Shown here: piece after piece, positions 32,623 to 40,821 of the stretch | Layout: each line of letters starts with the position of its first letter | How positions within the stretch are numbered: the stretch's first letter is position 1 | DNA from: Heminiphilus faecis | GTDB lineage: Bacteria > Bacteroidota > Bacteroidia > Bacteroidales > Muribaculaceae | Direction of reading: 5' to 3' | NCBI RefSeq assembly: GCF_008728965.1 | Contig: NZ_VSMC01000001.1 | Location: 1-59,410 of the forward strand | Length of the DNA stretch: 59,410 nucleotides | The notes under the pieces: model-generated | The model's database searches: none | What the model saw: only the letters and a program-made list of their open reading frames with translations | What the model was told of the DNA's origin: nothing | Translations under genes and position numbers: made by a program

Positions 32623-34281
32623 TTAATCGTTAAAATTATAATGTTCGGGCTCTGCCTTCAGCAACGGATTTTGAATAACGTCTGCTTCAGGATAAGGCAG
32701 GAAGATGCTGTTGGCAGTAACGTTAGCTTTTACAGAAGGCACAATGGCCGGACCTATAGGAGTATCCTCGTAGGTCTTCCAATCCTCTGTAGCCACCAAT
32801 TTTATCTCCTGATTTTCGCCCATCTCAATCTTGTCCCAAGTGTAACCGCGGTACTGATTGTTGAAATATGCAAGCATCTTCTCGGGCTTCCACTTGTAAA
32901 TGTCTATCAGATAGTACCAGTTCTGGTACTCAAGAGAGAACTCGACACGGTTCTCACGGATGAGGTCATCAAGAGTCACAGAAGCCACTTCATCAATGCC
33001 GGCGCGACGGCGCAAAGCGTTGAAGTACTGGATATCGTCACCCGATATCGACTCCTTATTTCCAAGACAAGCTTCGGTATAAGTAAGATATATGTTAGCA
33101 AGACGTACTATGTAAGTGTTCAACGGCGAGTTCATATCCGATACATATCCGTCATTGTCATCATTAGGACCACCGGGAACACCTTTTTTCAATATAGAAG
33201 AAGTGCCGTCATAAGTATATCCGCCTTCGGCAATGCAGATATAATCATAATGTACACCGGGAGTGACAAATGTAGCATCGCGGCGTATCACCTCCCACTT
33301 GTCCTGTCCGTTGCTTCCCTTATAACGATATTGCATCAGCATGTCGATACCCGGATTGAGTGCACTCCAGCAACCTACTCCGCCTATCATTTTTGAGTCT
33401 CCGCAAAGGTCAGAAATCAGAGTATTTTTAACATACCACGGACCGTCGGCCGATGCATACCACTGAAGCTGGAGCAACGACTCTATGTTATTGTTATGAC
33501 GATACTTGAAGAGGTCATGATAGTCCTCCATCAACTGTGCGCCGCTGTTTTGGATGATATCCATGCACACTTCCTTACACTTGTCAAGGTCAGCCTGATC
33601 ACGCTCCGGCTTACCCCATCCTGAGCGACTGAGATAAGTCTTGGCCAGCATGGCTTTGGCACTCCAGCTGGTGGCGCGTCCGGGAGCAGATGGTGTCTCC
33701 GGAAGCTTTGCTGCCGCATATTCAAGGTCGCGGATTATGAACTCAAACACATCCTCCTCATAGTTGAGGGGACGAACGGGATTGTCCACCACATCCTGAT
33801 TGTTTTCAAACAAGATGACAGGTCCCCAGATATGTATGGCATAGTAATAGGCGCATGCTCTCATAAGTCGTGCTTCAGCTATGCCGGCTTCTTTGGCTCG
33901 TTCGGTCACTTCAGGAAGACACTTGGTGTTTATGTTGTTGATCGAGGCATTGGCCATAGTCACAACAGAGAAGAGTCCCTGCCAAGCATTGGAAAGATCA
34001 CTATTCAGAGCGTCTACAGTAAAGAGAGCGAACTGTGGTGAATTGTATAGTGAGAAAACATCATTTGCCCGCATGCTGCCAAGCATCCATATGGCACGCG
34101 AGTTATAGTCAAACCATGCACGGTTGTAGAGAGGCCCGGTTGATGCGGCGATAGCTGCGTCATTGGCATAGAAGTTATCCTCAACATAGCTGCCGTCGGG
34201 CACCTTGTTAAGGAAGTCGTCACCGCATGAAGCCGTGCCGAGCATCACTGCCAGTCCAAGTATATATTTTGAAAGTTTCAT
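32623..34281 (-). CDS. SusD-like outer-membrane glycan-binding lipoprotein
   Basis: A 552-residue lipoprotein with SPII Cys19 (GTASCGDDFLN). It has the RagB/SusD layout: N-terminal TPR-like helices (FYANDAAIAASTGPLYNRAW ... ARLMRACAYYYAIHIWGPV) and a C-terminal SusD domain ending KAEPEHYNFND. It caps the SusC barrel and captures oligosaccharide. It lies 31 bases downstream of susC. Confidence 0.95.
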   Translation of the reverse strand: MKLSKYILGLAVMLGTASCGDDFLNKVPDGSYVEDNFYANDAAIAASTGPLYNRAWFDYNSRAIWMLGSMRANDVFSLYNSPQFALFTVDALNSDLSNAWQGLFSVVTMANASINNINTKCLPEVTERAKEAGIAEARLMRACAYYYAIHIWGPVILFENNQDVVDNPVRPLNYEEDVFEFIIRDLEYAAAKLPETPSAPGRATSWSAKAMLAKTYLSRSGWGKPERDQADLDKCKEVCMDIIQNSGAQLMEDYHDLFKYRHNNNIESLLQLQWYASADGPWYVKNTLISDLCGDSKMIGGVGCWSALNPGIDMLMQYRYKGSNGQDKWEVIRRDATFVTPGVHYDYICIAEGGYTYDGTSSILKKGVPGGPNDDNDGYVSDMNSPLNTYIVRLANIYLTYTEACLGNKESISGDDIQYFNALRRRAGIDEVASVTLDDLIRENRVEFSLEYQNWYYLIDIYKWKPEKMLAYFNNQYRGYTWDKIEMGENQEIKLVATEDWKTYEDTPIGPAIVPSVKANVTANSIFLPYPEADVIQNPLLKAEPEHYNFND

Positions 34282-34312
34282 GTTATAATTTCAATTGGTG
34301 TTACATTAAAGA

Positions 34313-37300
34313 TTATAGGCTTACGTTAAGTCCGAAAGTAAACATACGCTGCGACGGGTAGCGAGCATAGTCCACACCACGCAAAAGCACCTGCTGATTG
34401 TAAGCACCGATTTCGGGGTCGTAACCCTTGTACTTGGTGAAAGTATGCAGGTTCTGTATGTTGCAGTATACACGGAGAGACTCTATGCTGAACTTGCGGG
34501 TGAACGAAACCGGCAGAGTGTAGCCTACCGACAGGTTCTTGATACGCAGGTAAGAAGCATCCTCGACAAATACACTGCTCGTACGGGCATTCTGGTTGTT
34601 GGATCCTTGGTCGATACGATAGGTCGATGCTCCCGGGTTGGAGACATACATGTTGTCAAGAGTACGGTCACCTTCCGGATCTATAAGAGCGAGTTTGGCA
34701 AAGTCGCATACTGATTTAAGCGTAGACCAACGGTTGGCGGGGTCACTCTGATCAGCACGCAGATAATTGTAACCGTCATTGCCTATGGAGGCGGTTAGGA
34801 ATAGGTTGAAGTCAAAGCCCTTCCAGTTGATGGTGTTGTTGAAACCAAACGAGAATTTGGGTTCGGGATTGCCTATGTAGGTACGGTCCTTCTCGTCTAT
34901 GACACCGTCGTCGTTGAGGTCTGCATAAATATAGTCGCCATACCATATGCCGGTACCCTCGGCAATCTCCTTTTCTTCAGGAATTGCCACAAACTGACGG
35001 TTGCCGTTGGCATCAAGAATGAAGTCACCGTTGGCGTCCTTACGATAGAAGTCGCTTTCTTTCTCAAACATGCCTATAACCTGATAGCCATAGAACTGAG
35101 CCACGGGATTGCCCACTGTGGTATAAGTAAACACATCGCTGCCTATTATACCCGGTATACCACTGCTCTCGGTATATAGCTTCAGCACTTTGTTGCGGTT
35201 GAGAGAGAAAGTCAGCCCCGAAGTCCAAGAGAAATCGCGGTTAGAGATGTTGACAGTGTTGAGAGTAAACTCAAAACCTTTATTACGCATCTCGCCGGTG
35301 TTGACCCACGGTGAAGCTATGACACCACTGATATAAGAAGGCAAAGAGGCCTGCATAAGCAGGTTATCGGTATTCTTCAGGTAAGCGTCAAAAATAAATT
35401 CGACACGATTATTGAACATGGCAAGGTCAAAACCTACGTTGTAAGAATGAGTCTCCTCCCATTTTAGCTTGCTATTGGCGAAGTTGGCGGGATAAAAACC
35501 GGTACCCCAAGCCGTAGCCACTGAAGCCATTGTTGAGCCGTAAGCATAGTTACCTGCATTCTGGTTACCGACAAGACCCCATCCGAGACGCAGCTTGGCA
35601 TCGGCGAGCCACTGCACATCTTTAAGGAAAGACTCGTTTTTCAAGCGCCATGCGAGAGCCACCGAGGGGAAGTAACCCCAGCGGTTGTCTGAACCGAAAG
35701 CCGAAGAGCCGTCGGCACGTATGGTGGCTGTAAGTAGGTAACGGTTGTCGAAATTATAGTTGACACGTCCGAAGTAGGACTCTATGGCAAATGATCCGCT
35801 ACTGCTACCGTTGGAAGCTGTCTTCAGGTCACCCACGCTGAGAGAAGGCACATTATTGAACAGATAGCCTGTGCGGGCTGCTGAAAGATTTTCCCATTCC
35901 GACTCCTGAGACTCGTGACCAGCCATTACGTTGATGCTGTGCTTGCCAAAGTCCTTCATATAGGTCACATACTGCTTGAAGTTGATATAACGGCTATCAG
36001 AAGACTGACGTTCACTCCTACTTGTCTGTGTGAACTGTCCGATAGTCATCTCAGGCTGGAAGTAATACCAGTTACCATGATCAAACGTACCGCCATACTC
36101 GATACGTGCGGTAAGGCCCGGAAGTATGGTGAAATTGGCATAAGCGTTTATAAGGGCCTGAAGACCTTTATTGTAGTTAGTACGGGTAAGAGCGTCGGCA
36201 AGAGGGTTGGTATAGTAAATACCGAGCTGGTTGTCTTCCTGATAGCCCCAAGAGCCGTCGGGATTCTTGGCGGGCACCTCGGGGAGCTGACGGAGAGCGG
36301 TCTGGATAACATTGTTGTCATCGATCGTATTGTTACGCTTGGTGCGTGAAAGCGACGACTGCGCTCCTATCTGAAGCCAGCTGGTGACCTTGGAGTCAAC
36401 ATTTATACGTGCGGTGAAGCGCTGGAAATTGGAGCCTACGGCTATACCGTCCTGATCGGTGTAGCTGCCGCTTACAAGGAACTGGGTGGCTTCATTACCG
36501 CCGCTGACAGTAACCTGATGGTTCCACATGCCGGCGTTACCGAAAATCTCTTTCTGCCAGTTGGTACCGTCGCCGAGTATGGAAGGATCGGCAAATTCCT
36601 CACGTTCGCCCCAGCCGAGAACGTCTACTCGCTCGTTATAAAGAACGGCATATTCGCGTAGGTTCATGGTCTCAAGGCGCTTGGGTATCTGCTGAAGGGC
36701 ATAATAACCTTCATAAGTGACACGGGTCTTGCCTGCCTGACCGCGTTTGGTGGTTATAAGTACCACACCGTTTGACGCACGGCTACCGTAGATAGCGGTT
36801 GCCGAAGCGTCCTTGAGGACCTCCATCGATACGATGTCGGAAGGGTTGATGGTAGAAAGAGCTGATGTCTTGCCGTCAGATGACTTGCCGTCAACAGCCA
36901 CACCGTCAATGACGTACAGCGGCTCATTGCCGTTAAGAGAGTTGGTACCGCGGATAGCCACCGATATACCGCCACCGGGCGAACCGGAGTTCTGCGTAAC
37001 CTGCACACCGGCTGCACGACCCTGAAGGGCCTGATCGACCGAGGTCACGACTGTCTTCTTGATTTCATCGGCTCCCACCGAAACCACAGAACCGGTAATG
37101 TCGCTGCGTTTCATAGTACCGTAACCTACTACCACCACATCGTCAAGGGTGGTGAAGTCTTCCTGCATCGTCACATCAATGACGGCGCGGTCGATGGTAA
37201 CTTCCACAGGCTTATAACCGATATAGGTCAACTGCAGCACCTGACCCTTCTCGGCCTGAAGCGCATACTTTCCGTCAATATCGGTAGCCACTCCCTGAGA

Positions 37301-37486
37301 AGAGCCCTTAATTCTCACACTGACTCCGATAAGCGGTTCATTGTCAACTTGTGACGTAACCGTACCGGAAACAGAAATCTTGGGCGCGGCCGCAGCCTGC
37401 ATCGATAGTGCAGGCAGTAAAAGGCACAACGCCACAACTGCTTCGCTAATGCGAACAAGAGTTTTTCGCAAAATCAGTTTACTCAT
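34313..37486 (-). CDS. SusC-like TonB-dependent outer-membrane transporter
   Basis: A 1057-residue protein. Signal peptide about 1-34, a carboxypeptidase-regulatory-like domain (about 38-115, VSGTVTSQVDNEPLIGVSVRIKG...), the plug with the SusC signature ALQGRAAGVQVTQNSGSPGGG and LYVIDGVAV, then the 22-strand barrel ending in the aromatic-type C-terminus MFTFGLNVSL. It imports glycan fragments across the outer membrane. It has its own promoter-like box upstream and lies 167 bases after the acetylesterase gene. Confidence 0.95.
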   Translation of the reverse strand: MSKLILRKTLVRISEAVVALCLLLPALSMQAAAAPKISVSGTVTSQVDNEPLIGVSVRIKGSSQGVATDIDGKYALQAEKGQVLQLTYIGYKPVEVTIDRAVIDVTMQEDFTTLDDVVVVGYGTMKRSDITGSVVSVGADEIKKTVVTSVDQALQGRAAGVQVTQNSGSPGGGISVAIRGTNSLNGNEPLYVIDGVAVDGKSSDGKTSALSTINPSDIVSMEVLKDASATAIYGSRASNGVVLITTKRGQAGKTRVTYEGYYALQQIPKRLETMNLREYAVLYNERVDVLGWGEREEFADPSILGDGTNWQKEIFGNAGMWNHQVTVSGGNEATQFLVSGSYTDQDGIAVGSNFQRFTARINVDSKVTSWLQIGAQSSLSRTKRNNTIDDNNVIQTALRQLPEVPAKNPDGSWGYQEDNQLGIYYTNPLADALTRTNYNKGLQALINAYANFTILPGLTARIEYGGTFDHGNWYYFQPEMTIGQFTQTSRSERQSSDSRYINFKQYVTYMKDFGKHSINVMAGHESQESEWENLSAARTGYLFNNVPSLSVGDLKTASNGSSSGSFAIESYFGRVNYNFDNRYLLTATIRADGSSAFGSDNRWGYFPSVALAWRLKNESFLKDVQWLADAKLRLGWGLVGNQNAGNYAYGSTMASVATAWGTGFYPANFANSKLKWEETHSYNVGFDLAMFNNRVEFIFDAYLKNTDNLLMQASLPSYISGVIASPWVNTGEMRNKGFEFTLNTVNISNRDFSWTSGLTFSLNRNKVLKLYTESSGIPGIIGSDVFTYTTVGNPVAQFYGYQVIGMFEKESDFYRKDANGDFILDANGNRQFVAIPEEKEIAEGTGIWYGDYIYADLNDDGVIDEKDRTYIGNPEPKFSFGFNNTINWKGFDFNLFLTASIGNDGYNYLRADQSDPANRWSTLKSVCDFAKLALIDPEGDRTLDNMYVSNPGASTYRIDQGSNNQNARTSSVFVEDASYLRIKNLSVGYTLPVSFTRKFSIESLRVYCNIQNLHTFTKYKGYDPEIGAYNQQVLLRGVDYARYPSQRMFTFGLNVSL

Positions 37487-37535
37487 TGCTCATACAGATT
37501 TGAGGTTAAATTATTGAATTGGTTTTGTTGTCCGG

Positions 37536-37543
37536 CAAAATTA
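37536..37543 (-). promoter_or_regulatory. -7 box of the susC promoter
   Basis: TAATTTTG on the minus strand (37543 down to 37536), 49 bases from the susC start, in the 167-base gap that separates susCD from the enzyme genes. It suggests a second start in the locus. Confidence 0.5.
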
Positions 37544-37653
37544 GAGATTCTGGAGTCCACGGCGCTTAAAATTTGTTATGGTTAAGCGCACACGGACCCA
37601 GATTGCACGGTGTAAAAATGTTATAAAAAGAATAACGTATTGTTAATGCATGG

Positions 37654-39114
37654 TCACTCGTTCCAGTTGTCGGTACGGAAAGGCACGAGGGGAAGCCCCA
37701 CATGATTATGGATGCCGCCTATGGAGAAGTTCTTGAAACAATAACGCACCGCCTTAATGTCATCGACATCATCGGAAGTCACCTCTATGGCATGACAGTA
37801 CCACAGTTCCTTGGCCTTGGCGGGGTGAAACACTCGGTCTTCACCGGCCACCTCGAAGCCCTCGAGTTCGGCATTGGGGGTTAGTCCGTTGACAACGTTG
37901 TCAAGATGTATGACCGCACGTTTGCCCTGCAGTTCCACCGACTTGTAGCGCGGATAGTCGCATGGCACACCGGTAAGTCCATAGGTCTTGGCGGCAGCCA
38001 TGAACGCGAGACGCTCGCCTATCTCCTCCTTTTTTGAACCGTGTATGTCGTTAATTTCATGCGGATAGATTAGATCGGTGGTGCTTATGCAGCCTGAAGA
38101 GGGTATCATGGCCGCGGCTTTGTGCTGCGACTCACGTAGAAGTGCCGCGATGGATCCGTCAGGATTACCGTAGCTCCATGCGGGTATCTCCACGAAATAG
38201 AAGGGAAGTTCGCCCTGATTCCACTCGTCGCGCCATATCTTTACCATATCGGCCAGACGCTGGGGATAGTCAGCATGAGCGCCTACGTTAGCCTCGCCCT
38301 GATTCCAGAGAAATCCCTTGACGGTATAGCCTGCTATCGGATGCAACATGGCGTTGTACATTATATTTATACGCTCCCAGAGGTGCAGCACCGAGTCAGG
38401 AGTAGCCTTTTCTTTGGCCACGTCGCAGTCGGGATATGTGTCGAGCTTCCATTTTGGCATCCAACCCTCGACACGGCTACCGCCGAGCGAGCAGTTTATC
38501 ACCCCTACAGGCACTCCGAGAATGTCATTGAGCGAGCGGGCAAAGAAGTAGGCCGTAGCCGAGAAGTCGCCCGCATTTTCGGGCTTGCTCTCCTTCCATT
38601 TGCCTGCGGCCGCAGTCTGCGGTTCATACTCGCCCTTACGCTCGACGGTAGCCACACGCACACCGGGATAGCGGCCGGCATAGGCTATGGCGCGTCCTGC
38701 GTTTTCAACAGGCTGGCACCAGAAGCCGTTAAGAGGCATCTCCATGTTGGATTGTCCCGAGCAGAACCACACCTCACCTATAAGTATGTTTTCAAGCTTT
38801 ATATCGGAGCCGTCGCCGCTTATCGACAGAGTATGAGGCGTATATCCGGCATCGGTAGTGGCAACCGCCACATCCCATCGGCCATTCCTGTCGGCTTTTA
38901 CGGTATATGTTCTGCCGTCCCATCCCGGAATGACCGTGATGACGGCGCCGGGAGAGCTCCAACCCCACAGGCGGGCGTCGCTTTGCTGCTGGAGTACCAT
39001 GTTATTGCTGATTATATCGGGCAACGCTATCTCCGCATGTGAGATGAGCGCGGTCATGGCCACCGCCATGCCGCCCGCTAAAAATCGTCGGATAATATTG
39101 GTTTTGTCAGTCAT
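37654..39114 (-). CDS. Exported SGNH-type acetylesterase (sialate O-acetylesterase family)
   Basis: A 486-residue protein with an N-terminal signal (about 1-28). SGNH hydrolase motifs: catalytic Ser in WFCSGQSNMEMP (about residue 120), CSLGGSRVEGWMP, WNQGEAN, and an Asp-x-x-x-x-His pair near DLIYPHEIN. It should remove O-acetyl groups from a sugar so that glycosidases can act. The family is named for sialic acid but includes plant-polysaccharide acetylesterases such as CE20. It sits between the GH29 and susC genes. Confidence 0.85.
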   Translation of the reverse strand: MTDKTNIIRRFLAGGMAVAMTALISHAEIALPDIISNNMVLQQQSDARLWGWSSPGAVITVIPGWDGRTYTVKADRNGRWDVAVATTDAGYTPHTLSISGDGSDIKLENILIGEVWFCSGQSNMEMPLNGFWCQPVENAGRAIAYAGRYPGVRVATVERKGEYEPQTAAAGKWKESKPENAGDFSATAYFFARSLNDILGVPVGVINCSLGGSRVEGWMPKWKLDTYPDCDVAKEKATPDSVLHLWERINIMYNAMLHPIAGYTVKGFLWNQGEANVGAHADYPQRLADMVKIWRDEWNQGELPFYFVEIPAWSYGNPDGSIAALLRESQHKAAAMIPSSGCISTTDLIYPHEINDIHGSKKEEIGERLAFMAAAKTYGLTGVPCDYPRYKSVELQGKRAVIHLDNVVNGLTPNAELEGFEVAGEDRVFHPAKAKELWYCHAIEVTSDDVDDIKAVRYCFKNFSIGGIHNHVGLPLVPFRTDNWNE

Positions 39115-39151
39115 TGGTTGTTAGTTGTTAGTCATTAGTCGTTAGACATTA

Positions 39152-39181
39152 GACCAATTGGACTAATTAGTCTTATTGGTC
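39152..39181. repeat. 30-base imperfect palindrome between GH29 and esterase genes
   Basis: Arms GACCAAT (39152-39158) and ATTGGTC (39175-39181) flank GACTAATTAGTC (39161-39172), itself a perfect palindrome. The right edge touches the GH29 stop codon. The rest of the 67-base gap is made of GTTAG/CATTAG-like short repeats. In the minus-strand message it may form a hairpin that tunes expression of the genes downstream. Confidence 0.55.
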
Positions 39182-40795
39182 TTATTTTGTTATTTTTAGC
39201 ACAAGCGATATGTCGTTGGGCTTTTTATTACGGGGAAGGTTAACGGTAAGGCCGTCGGCGGTGCGGCGGTGGCTCACCTTGCCAGCTCCGAGCAGCTCCA
39301 CTTTCTTTATCTTTTCAGGATAAAGACCGCTGCCGGCGGCGAGCGACTTGATAAGCACCTTGTTGTCATCGGGCCATGCAAGCACATGGGCGTAAAGCAC
39401 ATCTCCCTTCTTGACAAAACGTATGTCGGCCGGTGTATAAGGTGCGTTTTTGCCCTCGTTGAATCCGGCTCCGTCAAGCGGAGCGGAGTTCTCGGTAGAC
39501 GGCCCCTCGCCATATACTACCCAAGGACGGGTATCGAATATGCCCTCTTTGTTGACATCCATCCATGCGGCTATATCCTCCAGTATCTTCTCTTCCTTGT
39601 CGTCGATGCTGCCGTCGCCCTTTATAGGCACACTGAGCAGCATGTTGCCGTTCTTGCTCACGATGTCGACAAGCATGTGAATCACGGTCGATGCCGATTT
39701 GTACCAATTGTCGACGTAGCACGATGTGTCGTAATGCCAGTTACCGAGACAGGTACATGTCTGCCATGCCTTGTCCTGACACTCTCCGGGCACACCTTTC
39801 TCAACATCCCATACAAGAGCTTTCTTGTGGTCGTCGTTGAGCTTCTTGCCGAACACCACTGCCTCAAGGTGTCCGTCGTGACGCTTCATATTACGGTTAT
39901 AGAAGTGAGCCACAACATCAAGGCCGGTATTGTCAACAGGCCAGAAAGGAAGCACACTGTCATCAAAGTAAACGAGGTCGGGATTGTAACGGTTAATCAT
40001 ATCGACGGTGCGGTTGAAAAAGTTGTCATAATACCACTGCGGGGGCACAGAAGTACCTTCGGGCCAGTCCCATATGCTCCACGCATGACCGCTGAGTGAG
40101 TGGTGCTGCACGTAAAGCTCCTGCGGGTCATAGCCTTCCCACCATTTGCCTTTACCGTCTTCCTTGGTAACTACACGGGCGTCATAGGATATGCCTGCGT
40201 AGGGTCCGGTTTTGTCGGCGCCCTGCGCGGTCTCGTACCATGTCCATGCATGTGATGAATGTATGCTTACACCAAACGGCAGTCCGTTGCGGCGCGCCGC
40301 TTTCTCCCACTCGGCGAGGATGTCGCGCCGGGGGCCCATGTTGACAGAGTTCCAGCGTTGGTACTTGCTGTCCCACAGGTCCATATTGTCATGATGATTT
40401 CCCATGGCGAAGAAATACTGCGCCCCCACCCTCTTGTATAGAGCCACAAGGCGTTCGGGATCCCACTTGTCGGCCTTCCACTCGTTGATAACATCCTTGA
40501 AGCCGAACTCCGACGGATGGCCGTACTTCTCAAGATGCACCTTGTAAGCGTGGCCACCCTCCTCATACATGCTCCGGCCGTACCAGTCACCGGCCTCGGG
40601 CTGGCACTGCGGCCCCCAGTGGGCCCAGATGCCGAATTTCGCATTGCGGAACCATTCGGGCGTCTCGTACTGTGACAAAGACTCCCAAGTAGGCTCGAAC
40701 TTACCGGTATCGGCCTTTTCACGTTGTGCATATAGGGCTGCACAGCACATCAGGGCAGATGCAAGCAGAATCGATTTTTTAGCACTCGTTTTCAT
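39182..40795 (-). CDS. GH29 alpha-L-fucosidase
   Basis: A 537-residue exported enzyme (signal about 1-24). The N-terminal barrel has NAKFGIWAHWGPQ, the MGNHHDNMDLWDS stretch and the nucleophile in VYFDDSVLPFW (Asp278 or 279); LWDVEKG-like and NGNMLLSVP motifs and a C-terminal beta domain follow. It should release terminal alpha-L-fucose. The linkage is not readable from the sequence. Next to an acetylesterase and beta-galactosidases, fucosylated galactose side groups are the likely target. Confidence 0.93.
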   Translation of the reverse strand: MKTSAKKSILLASALMCCAALYAQREKADTGKFEPTWESLSQYETPEWFRNAKFGIWAHWGPQCQPEAGDWYGRSMYEEGGHAYKVHLEKYGHPSEFGFKDVINEWKADKWDPERLVALYKRVGAQYFFAMGNHHDNMDLWDSKYQRWNSVNMGPRRDILAEWEKAARRNGLPFGVSIHSSHAWTWYETAQGADKTGPYAGISYDARVVTKEDGKGKWWEGYDPQELYVQHHSLSGHAWSIWDWPEGTSVPPQWYYDNFFNRTVDMINRYNPDLVYFDDSVLPFWPVDNTGLDVVAHFYNRNMKRHDGHLEAVVFGKKLNDDHKKALVWDVEKGVPGECQDKAWQTCTCLGNWHYDTSCYVDNWYKSASTVIHMLVDIVSKNGNMLLSVPIKGDGSIDDKEEKILEDIAAWMDVNKEGIFDTRPWVVYGEGPSTENSAPLDGAGFNEGKNAPYTPADIRFVKKGDVLYAHVLAWPDDNKVLIKSLAAGSGLYPEKIKKVELLGAGKVSHRRTADGLTVNLPRNKKPNDISLVLKITK

Positions 40796-40821
40796 AATCA
40801 GTGTATTAAATTTATGTTAAT

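Noticed and set aside
34313-37486. Frameshift or broken SusC
   Set aside because: The frame runs uninterrupted from signal peptide to the aromatic-type C-terminus.
37654-39114. True sialic acid O-acetylesterase implying sialoglycan use
   Set aside because: No sialidase, sialate lyase or transporter is nearby; the family name is broad, so only acetylesterase is claimed.
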